From Verrucomicrobium sp. (lineage in GTDB: Bacteria > Verrucomicrobiota > Verrucomicrobiia > Methylacidiphilales > UBA1321), in assembly GCA_017849585.1 (NCBI GenBank), contig JAFIGT010000025.1:1-32161 (forward strand): DNA of 32,161 nucleotides, given 5' to 3'. This document shows positions 8,075 through 14,192 of this stretch, in pieces. The notes beneath the pieces are model-generated. The model saw nothing but the letters and a program-made list of their open reading frames with translations, had not been told where the DNA came from and did no database searches. A program made the translations under genes and the position numbers. Within the stretch, counting starts at the first letter, position 1. Each line of letters opens with the position of its first letter.

Positions 8075-8842
8075 ATGGCCATCGACCTCCTCAAAGCTCA
8101 ATCCGGGCAGCACGCCCTCGGCACTTTTGCCCGCACCTTCGAGATGGAATATCCGGATGATCGCGAGGAATCGGTCCGCCGCGTTCTTTCGGGCAAGGAC
8201 TTCCCCCTCGATGACCTGCCCGAGGAGTTCAACCCGCGCCTGATCGTCGACATCGGCTCGAATGCCGGGGCCTCCACCCTCTACTTTCACAGTCATTTCC
8301 CCGACGCCAAGATCATCAGCTACGAACCGTCGGTCTACAACTTCCCCTTCCTCGAAACCAATACCGCCGGACTGCGCAATGTCACCACGGTGAACTGCGC
8401 GCTCTCCAACGAAAGCGGCCTGCGCCCGCTCTTCTATGGCACCGGATTCCAATCCCGCACCTTCTCGCTGCTCGAATTCGCAGAGAACCGGGGTCGCGAA
8501 ATGGTCGAGGTACGCCGCGCGTCGGAGGAATTCATCGCCCGCAAGATCTCGCAAATCGCCATCCTGAAAGTCTCCGCCGAAGCATGCGAGCTCAACATCC
8601 TGACCGATCTCTTCGAGAACGTGCCCAACCTGAGCGTGCTCTTCCTCTACGTCGAATACCACGGCGGCACCGTGCGCGAACTGCTCAACCAGATGCTCGG
8701 CCGCGAGTACGAGTGCAAAGACCTCAACCTCGTCGGCAAACGCCACGCAACCCTGCGCTTCACCAATCGCGCGTTCCTGAAGTGGCTGAACTCTCGCCCC
8801 AGCGAGCAGCGTGATGTGGCCCCCAGACGTCGCGCCGCGTAG
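8075..8842 (+). CDS. FkbM-like SAM-dependent methyltransferase
   Basis: The 255-residue protein contains the SAM-binding motif I, VDIGSNAGASTLYF (about residues 58-71), then YEPSVYNFPFLETN at the second strand and NVTTVNCALSNESG. This is the arrangement of FkbM-family methyltransferases, which modify sugars or secondary metabolites. The usual FkbM motif LKIDVEGAE appears here as LKVSAEACELNIL (about 168-180), so the acidic residue and the glycine are changed. Activity on the standard substrates is therefore uncertain. It stands alone, divergent from nuoB, and precedes the tRNA-like fragment and pgl. The ATG is the first in the frame; no strong ribosome-binding site was seen. Confidence 0.75.
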   Translation: MAIDLLKAQSGQHALGTFARTFEMEYPDDREESVRRVLSGKDFPLDDLPEEFNPRLIVDIGSNAGASTLYFHSHFPDAKIISYEPSVYNFPFLETNTAGLRNVTTVNCALSNESGLRPLFYGTGFQSRTFSLLEFAENRGREMVEVRRASEEFIARKISQIAILKVSAEACELNILTDLFENVPNLSVLFLYVEYHGGTVRELLNQMLGREYECKDLNLVGKRHATLRFTNRAFLKWLNSRPSEQRDVAPRRRAA

Positions 8843-8858
8843 CAGACAATCGCGTTCA

Positions 8859-8909
8859 GAATCGTGTAGGACTCGAACCTACAATCAGGTGCTTATGAGT
8901 CTCCTGTTC
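8859..8909 (-). other. tRNA-like 3' half (possible tRNA remnant or attachment site)
   Basis: On the minus strand there is a perfect T-arm: stem GTAGG/CCTAC around the loop TTCGAGT (8866-8882). A 7-base loop CTCATAA precedes it at the spacing of an anticodon loop, which would carry CAT. The flanking anticodon stem pairs only 3 of 5 bases. No D-arm and no 5' acceptor strand complementary to ACGATTC is found at the right distance. It is therefore not an intact tRNA. Such 3' halves are left at integration sites or by tRNA decay. It lies just before pgl, and on the opposite strand. Confidence 0.5.
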
Positions 8910-8953
8910 TGTTCACCCTTGTCGTATTGAGTTCCATTCATTACGCTGAGGGC

Positions 8954-9709
8954 ATGAGCCCGACCTCCCGCGAGACCGTTCAAGTCTATCCCGATGCCGA
9001 TGCCCTGACCCTGGCCGCCGCCCTCGACTTTGTTTTATTGGCACAGGCCGCTGTGGCGGAACGCGGGGTGTTCACGGTCGCGCTGTCGGGCGGTTCCACG
9101 CCGAAGCGACTCTTCACCATGCTCGCGGACGAAGCTCATGGCGCCCTCGCCGCGCCGTGGGAACACATCCACTGTTTCTTCGGCGATGAACGTCACGTCG
9201 GTCCCGAGCATGCGGACAGCAATTTCCGCATGGCAAACGAAGCGCTCCTCTCGCGCATCGCGATTCCGGCCGAAAACATCCACCGCATCCGCGCGGAAAA
9301 TCCCGATGCCGCGCAAGCCGCCGCGCAGTACGAAACCGAGTTGCGCGCTTTCTTCGAGCCGCGTGGGTTGGTCCGCGATGGTTTTCCGCGCTTCGATCTC
9401 ATCCTGCTCGGCATGGGACCGGACGGTCACACCGCCTCGCTCTTTCCGGGCTCTACCGCTCTGGAGGAAAAGCAGCGTTGGGTAGTGTCGACGTGGGTGG
9501 AGAAATTCAAAACGGATCGCATCACGCTCACCTACCCGGCGATCAATCACGCGGCCAGGATCTCGCTGTTCGTCGCGGGCGCGGACAAAGCCGCTATGAT
9601 TCACGAAGTCCTCGTGGAGTACAAAGATACGCCGCGCTACCCGGTGCAATTCGTCCAGCCCGTCGATGGCGAAAAACTCTGGCTCCTCGACACCGCCGCT
9701 CGAGGATAG
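8954..9709 (+). CDS. pgl: 6-phosphogluconolactonase
   Basis: This enzyme hydrolyses 6-phosphogluconolactone to 6-phosphogluconate in the oxidative pentose phosphate pathway, in the cytoplasm. It is of the DevB/SOL type, related to glucosamine-6-phosphate isomerases. Family motifs are SGGSTPKRLF (residues 45-54), FFGDERHVGPEHADSN (75-90) and LLGMGPDGHTASLFPG. The length is about 251 residues. The ATG at 8954 is preferred; a TTG nine codons upstream is also in frame. A weak promoter-like pair TTGTCG-N17-TACGCT (8919-8947) would place the transcript start at this ATG. zwf and gnd are not in the window. The stop codon abuts the two-hairpin repeat. Confidence 0.93.
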   Translation: MSPTSRETVQVYPDADALTLAAALDFVLLAQAAVAERGVFTVALSGGSTPKRLFTMLADEAHGALAAPWEHIHCFFGDERHVGPEHADSNFRMANEALLSRIAIPAENIHRIRAENPDAAQAAAQYETELRAFFEPRGLVRDGFPRFDLILLGMGPDGHTASLFPGSTALEEKQRWVVSTWVEKFKTDRITLTYPAINHAARISLFVAGADKAAMIHEVLVEYKDTPRYPVQFVQPVDGEKLWLLDTAARG

Positions 9710-9762
9710 TGGGGCTCCGCCCCACACCCCGCCAAAGGGAGTGATTCCCTTTGGAAACCCCA
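9710..9762 (+). repeat. two-hairpin intergenic repeat, copy 2
   Basis: The same unit as at 1-53 and in the same orientation relative to the upstream gene, again starting immediately after a TAG stop codon. The first hairpin is GGGGC/GCCCC with loop TCC. The second is CCAAAGGGA/TTCCCTTTGG around TGA, with a single A-to-G difference from copy 1 that still allows G-T pairing. Confidence 0.85.
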
Positions 9763-9764
9763 CA

Positions 9765-9815
9765 TTGGGCCGAATTCGCCTTTTACGCAGACGTAAAAGA
9801 TCGAATCCGGCCCAA
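9765..9815. repeat. 51-base nested hairpin, about 21 base pairs
   Basis: The outer arms TTGGGCCG/CGGCCCAA are followed by a mismatch, then ATTCG/CGAAT, then an inner stem CTTTTACG/CGTAAAAG around the 4-base loop CAGA. Its inner stem closely matches that of the hairpin at 9910-9962. No run of T follows, so a terminator role is unproven. Confidence 0.7.
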
Positions 9816-9909
9816 GTGAATTTCAAACGCAAATCTTTACCATTTGAAGGGAGCATGAGAACGCGGGTTTCCATCCTCGTATAAGGTATGAACTCTTTGA
9901 GAAAACTCC

Positions 9910-9962
9910 CTTTAGGCAGCTGACATCTTTTGCGTCAGCGCAAAAAAGCCAGCTGCCGAAAG
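9910..9962. repeat. nested hairpin sharing inner stem with 9765-9815
   Basis: The outer arms GGCAGCTG/CAGCTGCC can be extended by CTTT/AAAG. They enclose an inner stem CTTTTGCG/CGCAAAA(aa)G with loop TCAG. Compared with the hairpin at 9765-9815, the inner stem keeps CTTTT-CG, and the one changed position (A to G) is matched by T to C on the other side, so pairing is preserved. Confidence 0.65.
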
Positions 9963-9971
9963 CAGAGGATT

Positions 9972-10016
9972 CTCAAGGGGCTCAGCCCCTTGAGCGGGGT
10001 GTGGGGCGGAGCCCCA
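9972..10016 (-). repeat. two-hairpin intergenic repeat, copy 3 (divergent second stem)
   Basis: In the opposite orientation to copy 2. On the minus strand the first hairpin, GGGGC/GCCCC with loop TCC, and the linker ACACCCCGC are conserved. The second hairpin has arms CTCAAGGGGC/GCCCCTTGAG around TGA. The stem differs from copies 1 and 2 but remains perfectly paired and keeps the TGA loop. The gap 9710-10070 holds copies 2 and 3 and the two nested hairpins; I see no gene in it. Confidence 0.8.
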
Positions 10017-10070
10017 AAGAATGCGGAGTTGCCCTAATGCGTGGGCTTTGCCATGCTGCGGGCAGTGGCG

Positions 10071-11162
10071 ATGAGTTCCGACTTTCAACAGCTAATCACC
10101 GAGGCGCGCGCGCAGAACCATCGCCGGCTTCATCCCCGTCGCGTGCTGGCGGCGAAACTCGCCACCTATCTTCCTGCTTCGATGCGATTCAAAGTCTGTG
10201 GTCTGCCCGGCGGATTGGCCGCAGCGGGCACGTGGAAGAAGCAGGAAGTGGCCCTGCCCAAGGAAGCGGGCGGCGGCACGGCATTTCTCGCCTCGATTGA
10301 AAACGGTATCGCGTGCGACTTCGGCGCGCATCTCACCGCCGATGGCCTGATCATTCCCGAGCTTTCCCCCGGCGCGAACGGCCCGATCATGGAACGCTTC
10401 CTCATCCACCAACGGATGCTGCCAGAAGTGACCCATCGCGCAGGCTCGGTCATCAGCCTCGCGCTGGACGGTCACAAAAATTTTTACCACTGGATGTACG
10501 AGGTATTGCCCCGCTGGCATATCATCAAGGCGTCCGGTCTCACCCACAACGGCGGCGTCTACGCTTTCCTGCAACACCGTTTCCATCGCGAAAGTCTCGC
10601 CCTGCTCGGCCTGGTTCCCGCGCGTATCGTGGACTCCGCCTCGCTGCCATTCCTGCGGGCGGATGTGCTGCAGGTGCCGTCCTTCGTGCGCAGTGATGAA
10701 CCGTGGATCTGCCAGTGGCTGCGCGACTCGCTGCTGGCCCCGGCGCTGAAGCACAGCTCGCTCCACACTCGCAAACGCCTTTACATTTCCCGCAAACAGG
10801 CGAACAGCCGCAAGATTGCCAATGAACCGGCGCTGGTGGAGCTGTTAAAGAAATACGATTTCACGGAAATCTGCCTCGAGGACTACGCGCTGAGCGGCCA
10901 GATCGCCCTCTTCCATGCCGCCCAGGCGATCGTGGCTCCGCACGGAGCGGGCCTGACGAATCTGACGTTCAGCGAGAGCGGCACCTTCGCGCTGGAGCTG
11001 ATTGCGCAAGGGCTGGAAGGGCCGTTCTACGAGCGGATCGCGAAGTCGCGCAACCTGCGCTATCAGCAAATCCGTTGTTCTCTGCAAAATCCCGCCGATC
11101 TCTACGGCAGCGATATCCACGTCGATCTCGAAGCCGTGAAAACCGCCCTGTCGCAGTTGTAA
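10071..11162 (+). CDS. glycosyltransferase family 61 (DUF563-type) protein
   Basis: Family 61 enzymes transfer sugars to cell-surface polysaccharides or glycoproteins. The marks here are NFYHWMYEVLPRWHI in the middle, the basic segment RKRLYISRKQANSRKI, and HGAGLTNLTFSESGTFALEL near the C-terminus, which matches the family pattern of a Gly-Ala-Gly loop followed by a Gly-rich turn and a Glu. The length is about 363 residues from the ATG at 10071. An ATG at 10053 and a GTG at 10041 are in frame and equally possible. There is no signal peptide or membrane helix, so it is likely cytoplasmic. It is isolated from any polysaccharide cluster and ends at a strong hairpin. Confidence 0.8.
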   Translation: MSSDFQQLITEARAQNHRRLHPRRVLAAKLATYLPASMRFKVCGLPGGLAAAGTWKKQEVALPKEAGGGTAFLASIENGIACDFGAHLTADGLIIPELSPGANGPIMERFLIHQRMLPEVTHRAGSVISLALDGHKNFYHWMYEVLPRWHIIKASGLTHNGGVYAFLQHRFHRESLALLGLVPARIVDSASLPFLRADVLQVPSFVRSDEPWICQWLRDSLLAPALKHSSLHTRKRLYISRKQANSRKIANEPALVELLKKYDFTEICLEDYALSGQIALFHAAQAIVAPHGAGLTNLTFSESGTFALELIAQGLEGPFYERIAKSRNLRYQQIRCSLQNPADLYGSDIHVDLEAVKTALSQL

Positions 11163-11163
11163 T

Positions 11164-11223
11164 GGGTCCAGCGTGACGCTGGACCCACTTATTTCATCAT
11201 TTTTGGATGCAACGTCACGTTGC
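11164..11223. repeat. REPIN-like inverted pair of palindromes
   Basis: The first palindrome has arms GGGTCCAGCG/CGCTGGACCC with loop TGA (11164-11186). The second has arms GCAACG/CGTTGC with loop TCA (11209-11223). Reversal of the loop means the two units are inverted relative to each other, as in REPINs. The pair lies between the convergent GT61 and bioB genes, so the first hairpin may also end GT61 transcription. Related units occur at 13363-13382 and 30204-30324. Confidence 0.65.
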
Positions 11224-11258
11224 CCCTTTGACGAGGATTGGGACGGAGCCCCACGCAA

Positions 11259-12227
11259 TCAAACCGCGGTGACAGGGGCCATTTTCTCCAAGCCGAGAGA
11301 GGCGAGGAGTTGATCGTCGTCGTTTTCGTCCGGGTTCGGCGTCGTCAGCAATTTGTCGCCGTAGAAAATGGAGTTCGCGCCCGCGAGGAAGCACAGCGCC
11401 TGGCCTTCCTTCGAGAGTGAACGACGACCGGCGGAGAGGCGAACCTTCGTCCGTGGCAGCGCAATGCGCGTCGTCGCAATCAACCGAACCAGTTCAAAAA
11501 TATCGACCATCTTGTGATCCGGCAGTTTCGCCGCGATCTTGGTGCCATCGATCGGCACGAGACAATTGATCGGCACGCTCTCCGGCTCGGGAGAAAACTT
11601 GGTCAACACTTCCAGCATCTTCAAGCGATCCGTCACCGTCTCGCCCATGCCGATGATGCCACCGCAACAAACCGACATGCCGACGTTCTGCACGTGCTTG
11701 ATCGTGTCGAGACGATCCTTGAAACTATGCGTCGTGACGATCTCCGAGTAATACTCGGGGCTGGTGTCGATATTGTGATTGTACGCGCTCACGCCCGCGT
11801 CCTTGAGCTGACGGGCGGCTTCCTCACTGAGCTGGCCGAGCGTGACGCACACTTCGAGGCCGAGATCATTGACCGCGCGCACCGTCTCGAGCACGGACTG
11901 AAATTTCGCATCCGTCTCGCGAATGCCTTTCCACGCCGCACCCATACAGAAACGGGTTGCGCCATTCGTCTTGGCGAGGCGGGCCACCTTGAGGATGTCC
12001 TCGGTCTCCATCAACGATTCCGCTTTCACGCCTGCCTTGGCGCGCGCGCTCTGGGAGCAATAGCCGCAATCTTCGCTGCAACCGCCGGTCTTGATGCTCA
12101 ACAGCGTGCAAAGCTGGACCTGATCCGCGGGCCAATGTTCGAGAAGGGTGGCACGGGCCTGATCAATGAGTTTGAAAAAGGGTTGATTGTAAATCGCTTC
12201 GAGCTGTTCGAGAGAGTGGGCGGCCAT
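11259..12227 (-). CDS. bioB: biotin synthase
   Basis: This radical-SAM enzyme inserts sulfur into dethiobiotin, the last step of biotin synthesis. The SAM cluster motif is C50-x3-C54-x2-C57 (GGCSEDCGYCSQ). The auxiliary 2Fe-2S cluster residues are visible as C94 (RFCMGAAW), C127 (LEVCVTLG) and the CCGG at 187-190. YNHNIDTSPEYY and the C-terminal VRLSAGRRS are also typical. The 322-residue length is normal. No bioA, bioF or bioD is adjacent. It has its own near-consensus promoter, which ends only 8 bases before the ATG. Confidence 0.97.
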   Translation of the reverse strand: MAAHSLEQLEAIYNQPFFKLIDQARATLLEHWPADQVQLCTLLSIKTGGCSEDCGYCSQSARAKAGVKAESLMETEDILKVARLAKTNGATRFCMGAAWKGIRETDAKFQSVLETVRAVNDLGLEVCVTLGQLSEEAARQLKDAGVSAYNHNIDTSPEYYSEIVTTHSFKDRLDTIKHVQNVGMSVCCGGIIGMGETVTDRLKMLEVLTKFSPEPESVPINCLVPIDGTKIAAKLPDHKMVDIFELVRLIATTRIALPRTKVRLSAGRRSLSKEGQALCFLAGANSIFYGDKLLTTPNPDENDDDQLLASLGLEKMAPVTAV

Positions 12228-12235
12228 AAGTTGTC

Positions 12236-12265
12236 ATTATAGGCGAAGGGAAAGGCAAACGTCAA
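12236..12265 (-). promoter_or_regulatory. sigma70-type promoter of bioB
   Basis: On the minus strand there is TTGACG (12265-12260), an 18-base spacer and a perfect TATAAT (12241-12236). Only 8 bases separate the -10 from the bioB ATG, so transcription should begin at or within a base or two of the start codon. The mRNA would then be leaderless. There is no room for a ribosome-binding site or a riboswitch. Confidence 0.75.
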
Positions 12266-12269
12266 CCTT

Positions 12270-12719
12270 ATGAGGGAGTTGGTTTACAGAGAGGATTCGT
12301 GGAATCTACGTAAGTTTGACTGGGATATGCAGCTGGATCACAATAAAGTCATGGGGAGCAAACGACTTTGGAAGTGGTCGGGATTGATTTTGTTTGGGTT
12401 GATGTTTGTGGCCGTGTGCTGCGGCTATTTATTTTCCACCATACAAACTTTCGTGGCGTGGGACCAAATGTACGTTTTCAGGGAGTACAGCCGGATCGAG
12501 AGAGTTAGTAATGATCCCAAGGAAATAGCCCAATGCCTACGGTCTATTGCTCGTGATTATCCTTCAGGGACTAAACAGAAAACGGGTAATTGTCTCGATA
12601 AAATGGTGGAAATAGCTCGCGAGGCATATGCGCGCCTCTGCATTGAGCACCTTCGCAAGTTGACCCAAAAAGATTTGGGTGATGACCCCAAGGCATGGAT
12701 TGAGGCGTATGATAAGTAG
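12270..12719 (+). CDS. hypothetical small membrane protein
   Basis: I do not recognise this 149-residue protein. It has a polar N-terminus of about 35 residues, one strong membrane helix (about 37-58, rich in L, F and V with CCG) and a polar, helix-prone C-terminal part with three cysteines. The codon use and composition are clearly AT-richer than in neighbouring genes, with many codons ending in A or T. That suggests transfer or relaxed selection. It is divergent from bioB, and the ATG at 12270 lies only 5 bases from the bioB -35 box. An internal ATG at 12327 could be the true start. Confidence 0.6.
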   Translation: MRELVYREDSWNLRKFDWDMQLDHNKVMGSKRLWKWSGLILFGLMFVAVCCGYLFSTIQTFVAWDQMYVFREYSRIERVSNDPKEIAQCLRSIARDYPSGTKQKTGNCLDKMVEIAREAYARLCIEHLRKLTQKDLGDDPKAWIEAYDK

Positions 12720-12741
12720 GGATTTACGCCACTCCCTTACG

Positions 12742-12780
12742 GTAAGCTTCTAACCTCAAGCTTACGCCGTTCGCTTGAGG
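12742..12780. terminator. two overlapping, mutually exclusive hairpins between convergent genes
   Basis: Hairpin A has arms GTAAGCTT/AAGCTTAC (12742-12749 and 12758-12765). Hairpin B has arms CCTCAAGC/GCTTGAGG (12754-12761 and 12773-12780). They share bases 12754-12765, so only one can form at a time. The site lies at the junction of the convergent hypothetical and EVE genes; B includes the last codons and stop of the EVE gene. A bidirectional termination role is likely but unproven. Confidence 0.45.
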
Positions 12781-13187
12781 ATATGCGCGAACTCATCCGG
12801 CGTGATGAGCATGACGGAGAGGCGCGACTGGCGAATGAGCGCGATGTCCTTGAGCTTCGCATCGGCTTTGATTTCCGGCAAGGCGAGCGATTTTGCGAAC
12901 GGGCGGACAGCTTTCAGGTCGACGCAGGACCAATCACCCTCAGTGGCGGTGGGATCGGGGTAAGCAGTCTTCGCGACCTCGGCGAGACCGACAATGGCGC
13001 GGTCGTCGTTGCTGTGGTAGTAGAGCACCGGATCGCCCTTTTGCATGGCGCGCAGATTATTGCGTGCTTGAAAATTGCGGACGCCGGTCCACGCCGTTTT
13101 TTTGTCCTTTTGGAACTGGGCAAAGGAGTAGGCGGCGGGTTCTTGTTTCACGAGCCAGCAGCGGACGGCAGCGCACGAGGTTTTCAT
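12762..13187 (-). CDS. EVE domain-containing protein
   Basis: The 141-residue protein is a single EVE domain, a PUA-like fold related to thymocyte nuclear protein 1 and thought to read modified bases in nucleic acids. Typical elements are CWLVKQEPAAYSFAQF at the N-terminus, WTGVRNFQARNNLRAMQKGDPVLYYHS in the middle, and IVGLAEVAKTAYPDP. EVE proteins are often found beside restriction or modification genes, but none is present here. The ATG at 13187 precedes a Cys-rich start (MKTSCAAVRCW). Confidence 0.9.
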   Translation of the reverse strand: MKTSCAAVRCWLVKQEPAAYSFAQFQKDKKTAWTGVRNFQARNNLRAMQKGDPVLYYHSNDDRAIVGLAEVAKTAYPDPTATEGDWSCVDLKAVRPFAKSLALPEIKADAKLKDIALIRQSRLSVMLITPDEFAHILKRTA

Positions 13188-13283
13188 AGGAATGTCCGCA
13201 GATTACGCAGAATGGGGCAGATGGAAATCAGGAAGTGCGCACAAAAAGAGGTGTCAATTGGCGCCATGTGAGTGGTGGATTAC

Positions 13284-13335
13284 TTGTAGGACGGTACTGC
13301 GTACCGTCGCGGCGGTTCACCGAACCACCCTACAA
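13284..13335. repeat. 52-base double-hairpin palindromic element
   Basis: The outer arms TTGTAGG/CCTACAA enclose two perfect hairpins: ACGGTAC/GTACCGT with loop TGC (13291-13307) and GGTTC/GAACC with loop ACC (13314-13326). The whole can fold as a three-way junction. It lies in the 194-base gap between yajQ and the EVE gene. A shortened relative, TTGTAGGACG then CCCTAC at 14171-14196, sits between infA and prc. Confidence 0.7.
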
Positions 13336-13362
13336 CGCAAAGATATTGAGTTGCCGCCCCGT

Positions 13363-13382
13363 TGGGTGCAGCGTCACGCTGC
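13363..13382. repeat. REP-like palindrome
   Basis: This 20-base unit, TGGGTGCAGCGTCACGCTGC, is identical to bases 30299-30318. Its core has arms GCAGCG/CGCTGC with loop TCA. It abuts the yajQ stop codon. Confidence 0.75.
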
Positions 13383-13867
13383 TAGGCGCGGAAGTTGGTG
13401 AAGTCGATGGCGACGTCGAATTCCTTCGCCTTGAGGGCGGCGATGACGGCTTGAAGATCGTCGCGGTTCTTGCCGGTGACGCGGACTTGCTTGTCCTGAA
13501 TCGCGCCGGTGACCTTGAGCTTGGTCTCCTTGATCGCGGCAGATACTTTCTTGGCGACTTCGTGGTCGAGGCCCTGCTTGATGTTGATGATCTGGCGGGC
13601 GTGGCCGATGGAGGAGACTTCCGGTTCTTTGCGCTCAATATTCTTCAAGCTGATGTTGCGGCGGGCGAACTTGCCGAGGACGACATCGCGCAGCGCTTCG
13701 AGCTTGTAAGCGTCGATGGCGGTGAGCGTGATCGTTTCCTTCTCGAGGACAATCTCTGCCTTGGCGTCGCGGAAGTCAAAGCGCGTGGCGATTTCCTTGC
13801 GGGCCTGGGTCAGGGCGTTATCGATTTCGCCGTGATCCACTTCGGAAACAACATCAAAAGAGGGCAT
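13382..13867 (-). CDS. yajQ: YajQ family nucleotide-binding protein
   Basis: The 161-residue protein is collinear with the YajQ family from MPSFDVVSEVDHGEIDNAL to the C-terminal VAIDFTNFR. The family has two ferredoxin-like domains, and members bind cyclic di-GMP or RNA and may act with transcription factors. The motif KQGLDHEVAKKVSAAIKETKLKV and the following VTGKNRDDLQAVIA are conserved. It lies 35 bases downstream of infA in the same direction and probably shares the serS-prc-infA transcript. A REP-like palindrome follows the stop. Confidence 0.95.
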   Translation of the reverse strand: MPSFDVVSEVDHGEIDNALTQARKEIATRFDFRDAKAEIVLEKETITLTAIDAYKLEALRDVVLGKFARRNISLKNIERKEPEVSSIGHARQIINIKQGLDHEVAKKVSAAIKETKLKVTGAIQDKQVRVTGKNRDDLQAVIAALKAKEFDVAIDFTNFRA

Positions 13868-13902
13868 GGGAAAAACTCCGGTAGAGTAAAAAAACGGACC
13901 GA

Positions 13903-14157
13903 TCAGCGGCGATATTGCGTCGGCGGGGGCATCCGGTTCTTGTCGAGCCGGTAAACGATGCGCGCCTTGGTCAGATCGTGGGGAGACATTTCCAGCTTCA
14001 CGCGATCGCCGGGGGTCAGGCGGATGAAACGCTTGCGCATCTTGCCAGAGATGTGTGCGAGGACCTGATGCTTGTTGTCGAGCTCCACGCGGAACATGGT
14101 GCCGGGCAAAATGGTGACTATCTTACCCTCTAGCTCAATCGTATCATCGGAACCCAT
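13903..14157 (-). CDS. infA: translation initiation factor IF-1
   Basis: This OB-fold protein binds the ribosomal A site during initiation. The core [22 protein letters not shown], then [39 protein letters not shown], is typical. The product is 84 residues, against 71-73 for most IF-1. The extra part is a basic, proline-containing tail, [15 protein letters not shown]. It sits between prc and yajQ with 35-base gaps on both sides, outside the usual ribosomal-protein operon setting. Confidence 0.97.
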   Translation of the reverse strand: MGSDDTIELEGKIVTILPGTMFRVELDNKHQVLAHISGKMRKRFIRLTPGDRVKLEMSPHDLTKARIVYRLDKNRMPPPTQYRR

Positions 14158-14192
14158 AAATTTAGACCTTTTGTAGGACGCGAAGTGTAGCC

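Noticed and set aside
7864-8094. Possible nuoA frame upstream of nuoB
   Set aside because: The frame lacks the three membrane helices and the conserved Glu-Cys-Gly segment of NuoA, and its start overlaps the divergent gene.
7721-8746. Open frame of 341 codons on the minus strand
   Set aside because: Mostly antisense to the FkbM-like gene. It is Val/Glu/Asp-rich without motifs, which is typical of shadow frames.
8859-8909. Functional tRNA-Met
   Set aside because: There is no D-arm, no 5' acceptor strand and a mispaired anticodon stem, so it is kept only as a remnant.
9710-10016. CRISPR-like array
   Set aside because: The repeats differ in length, orientation and spacing, and there are no uniform spacers or cas genes.
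12228-12269. Biotin riboswitch or BirA operator upstream of bioB
   Set aside because: The promoter runs into the start codon and leaves no leader. No BirA-type palindrome (TTGTAAACC-like arms) is present.
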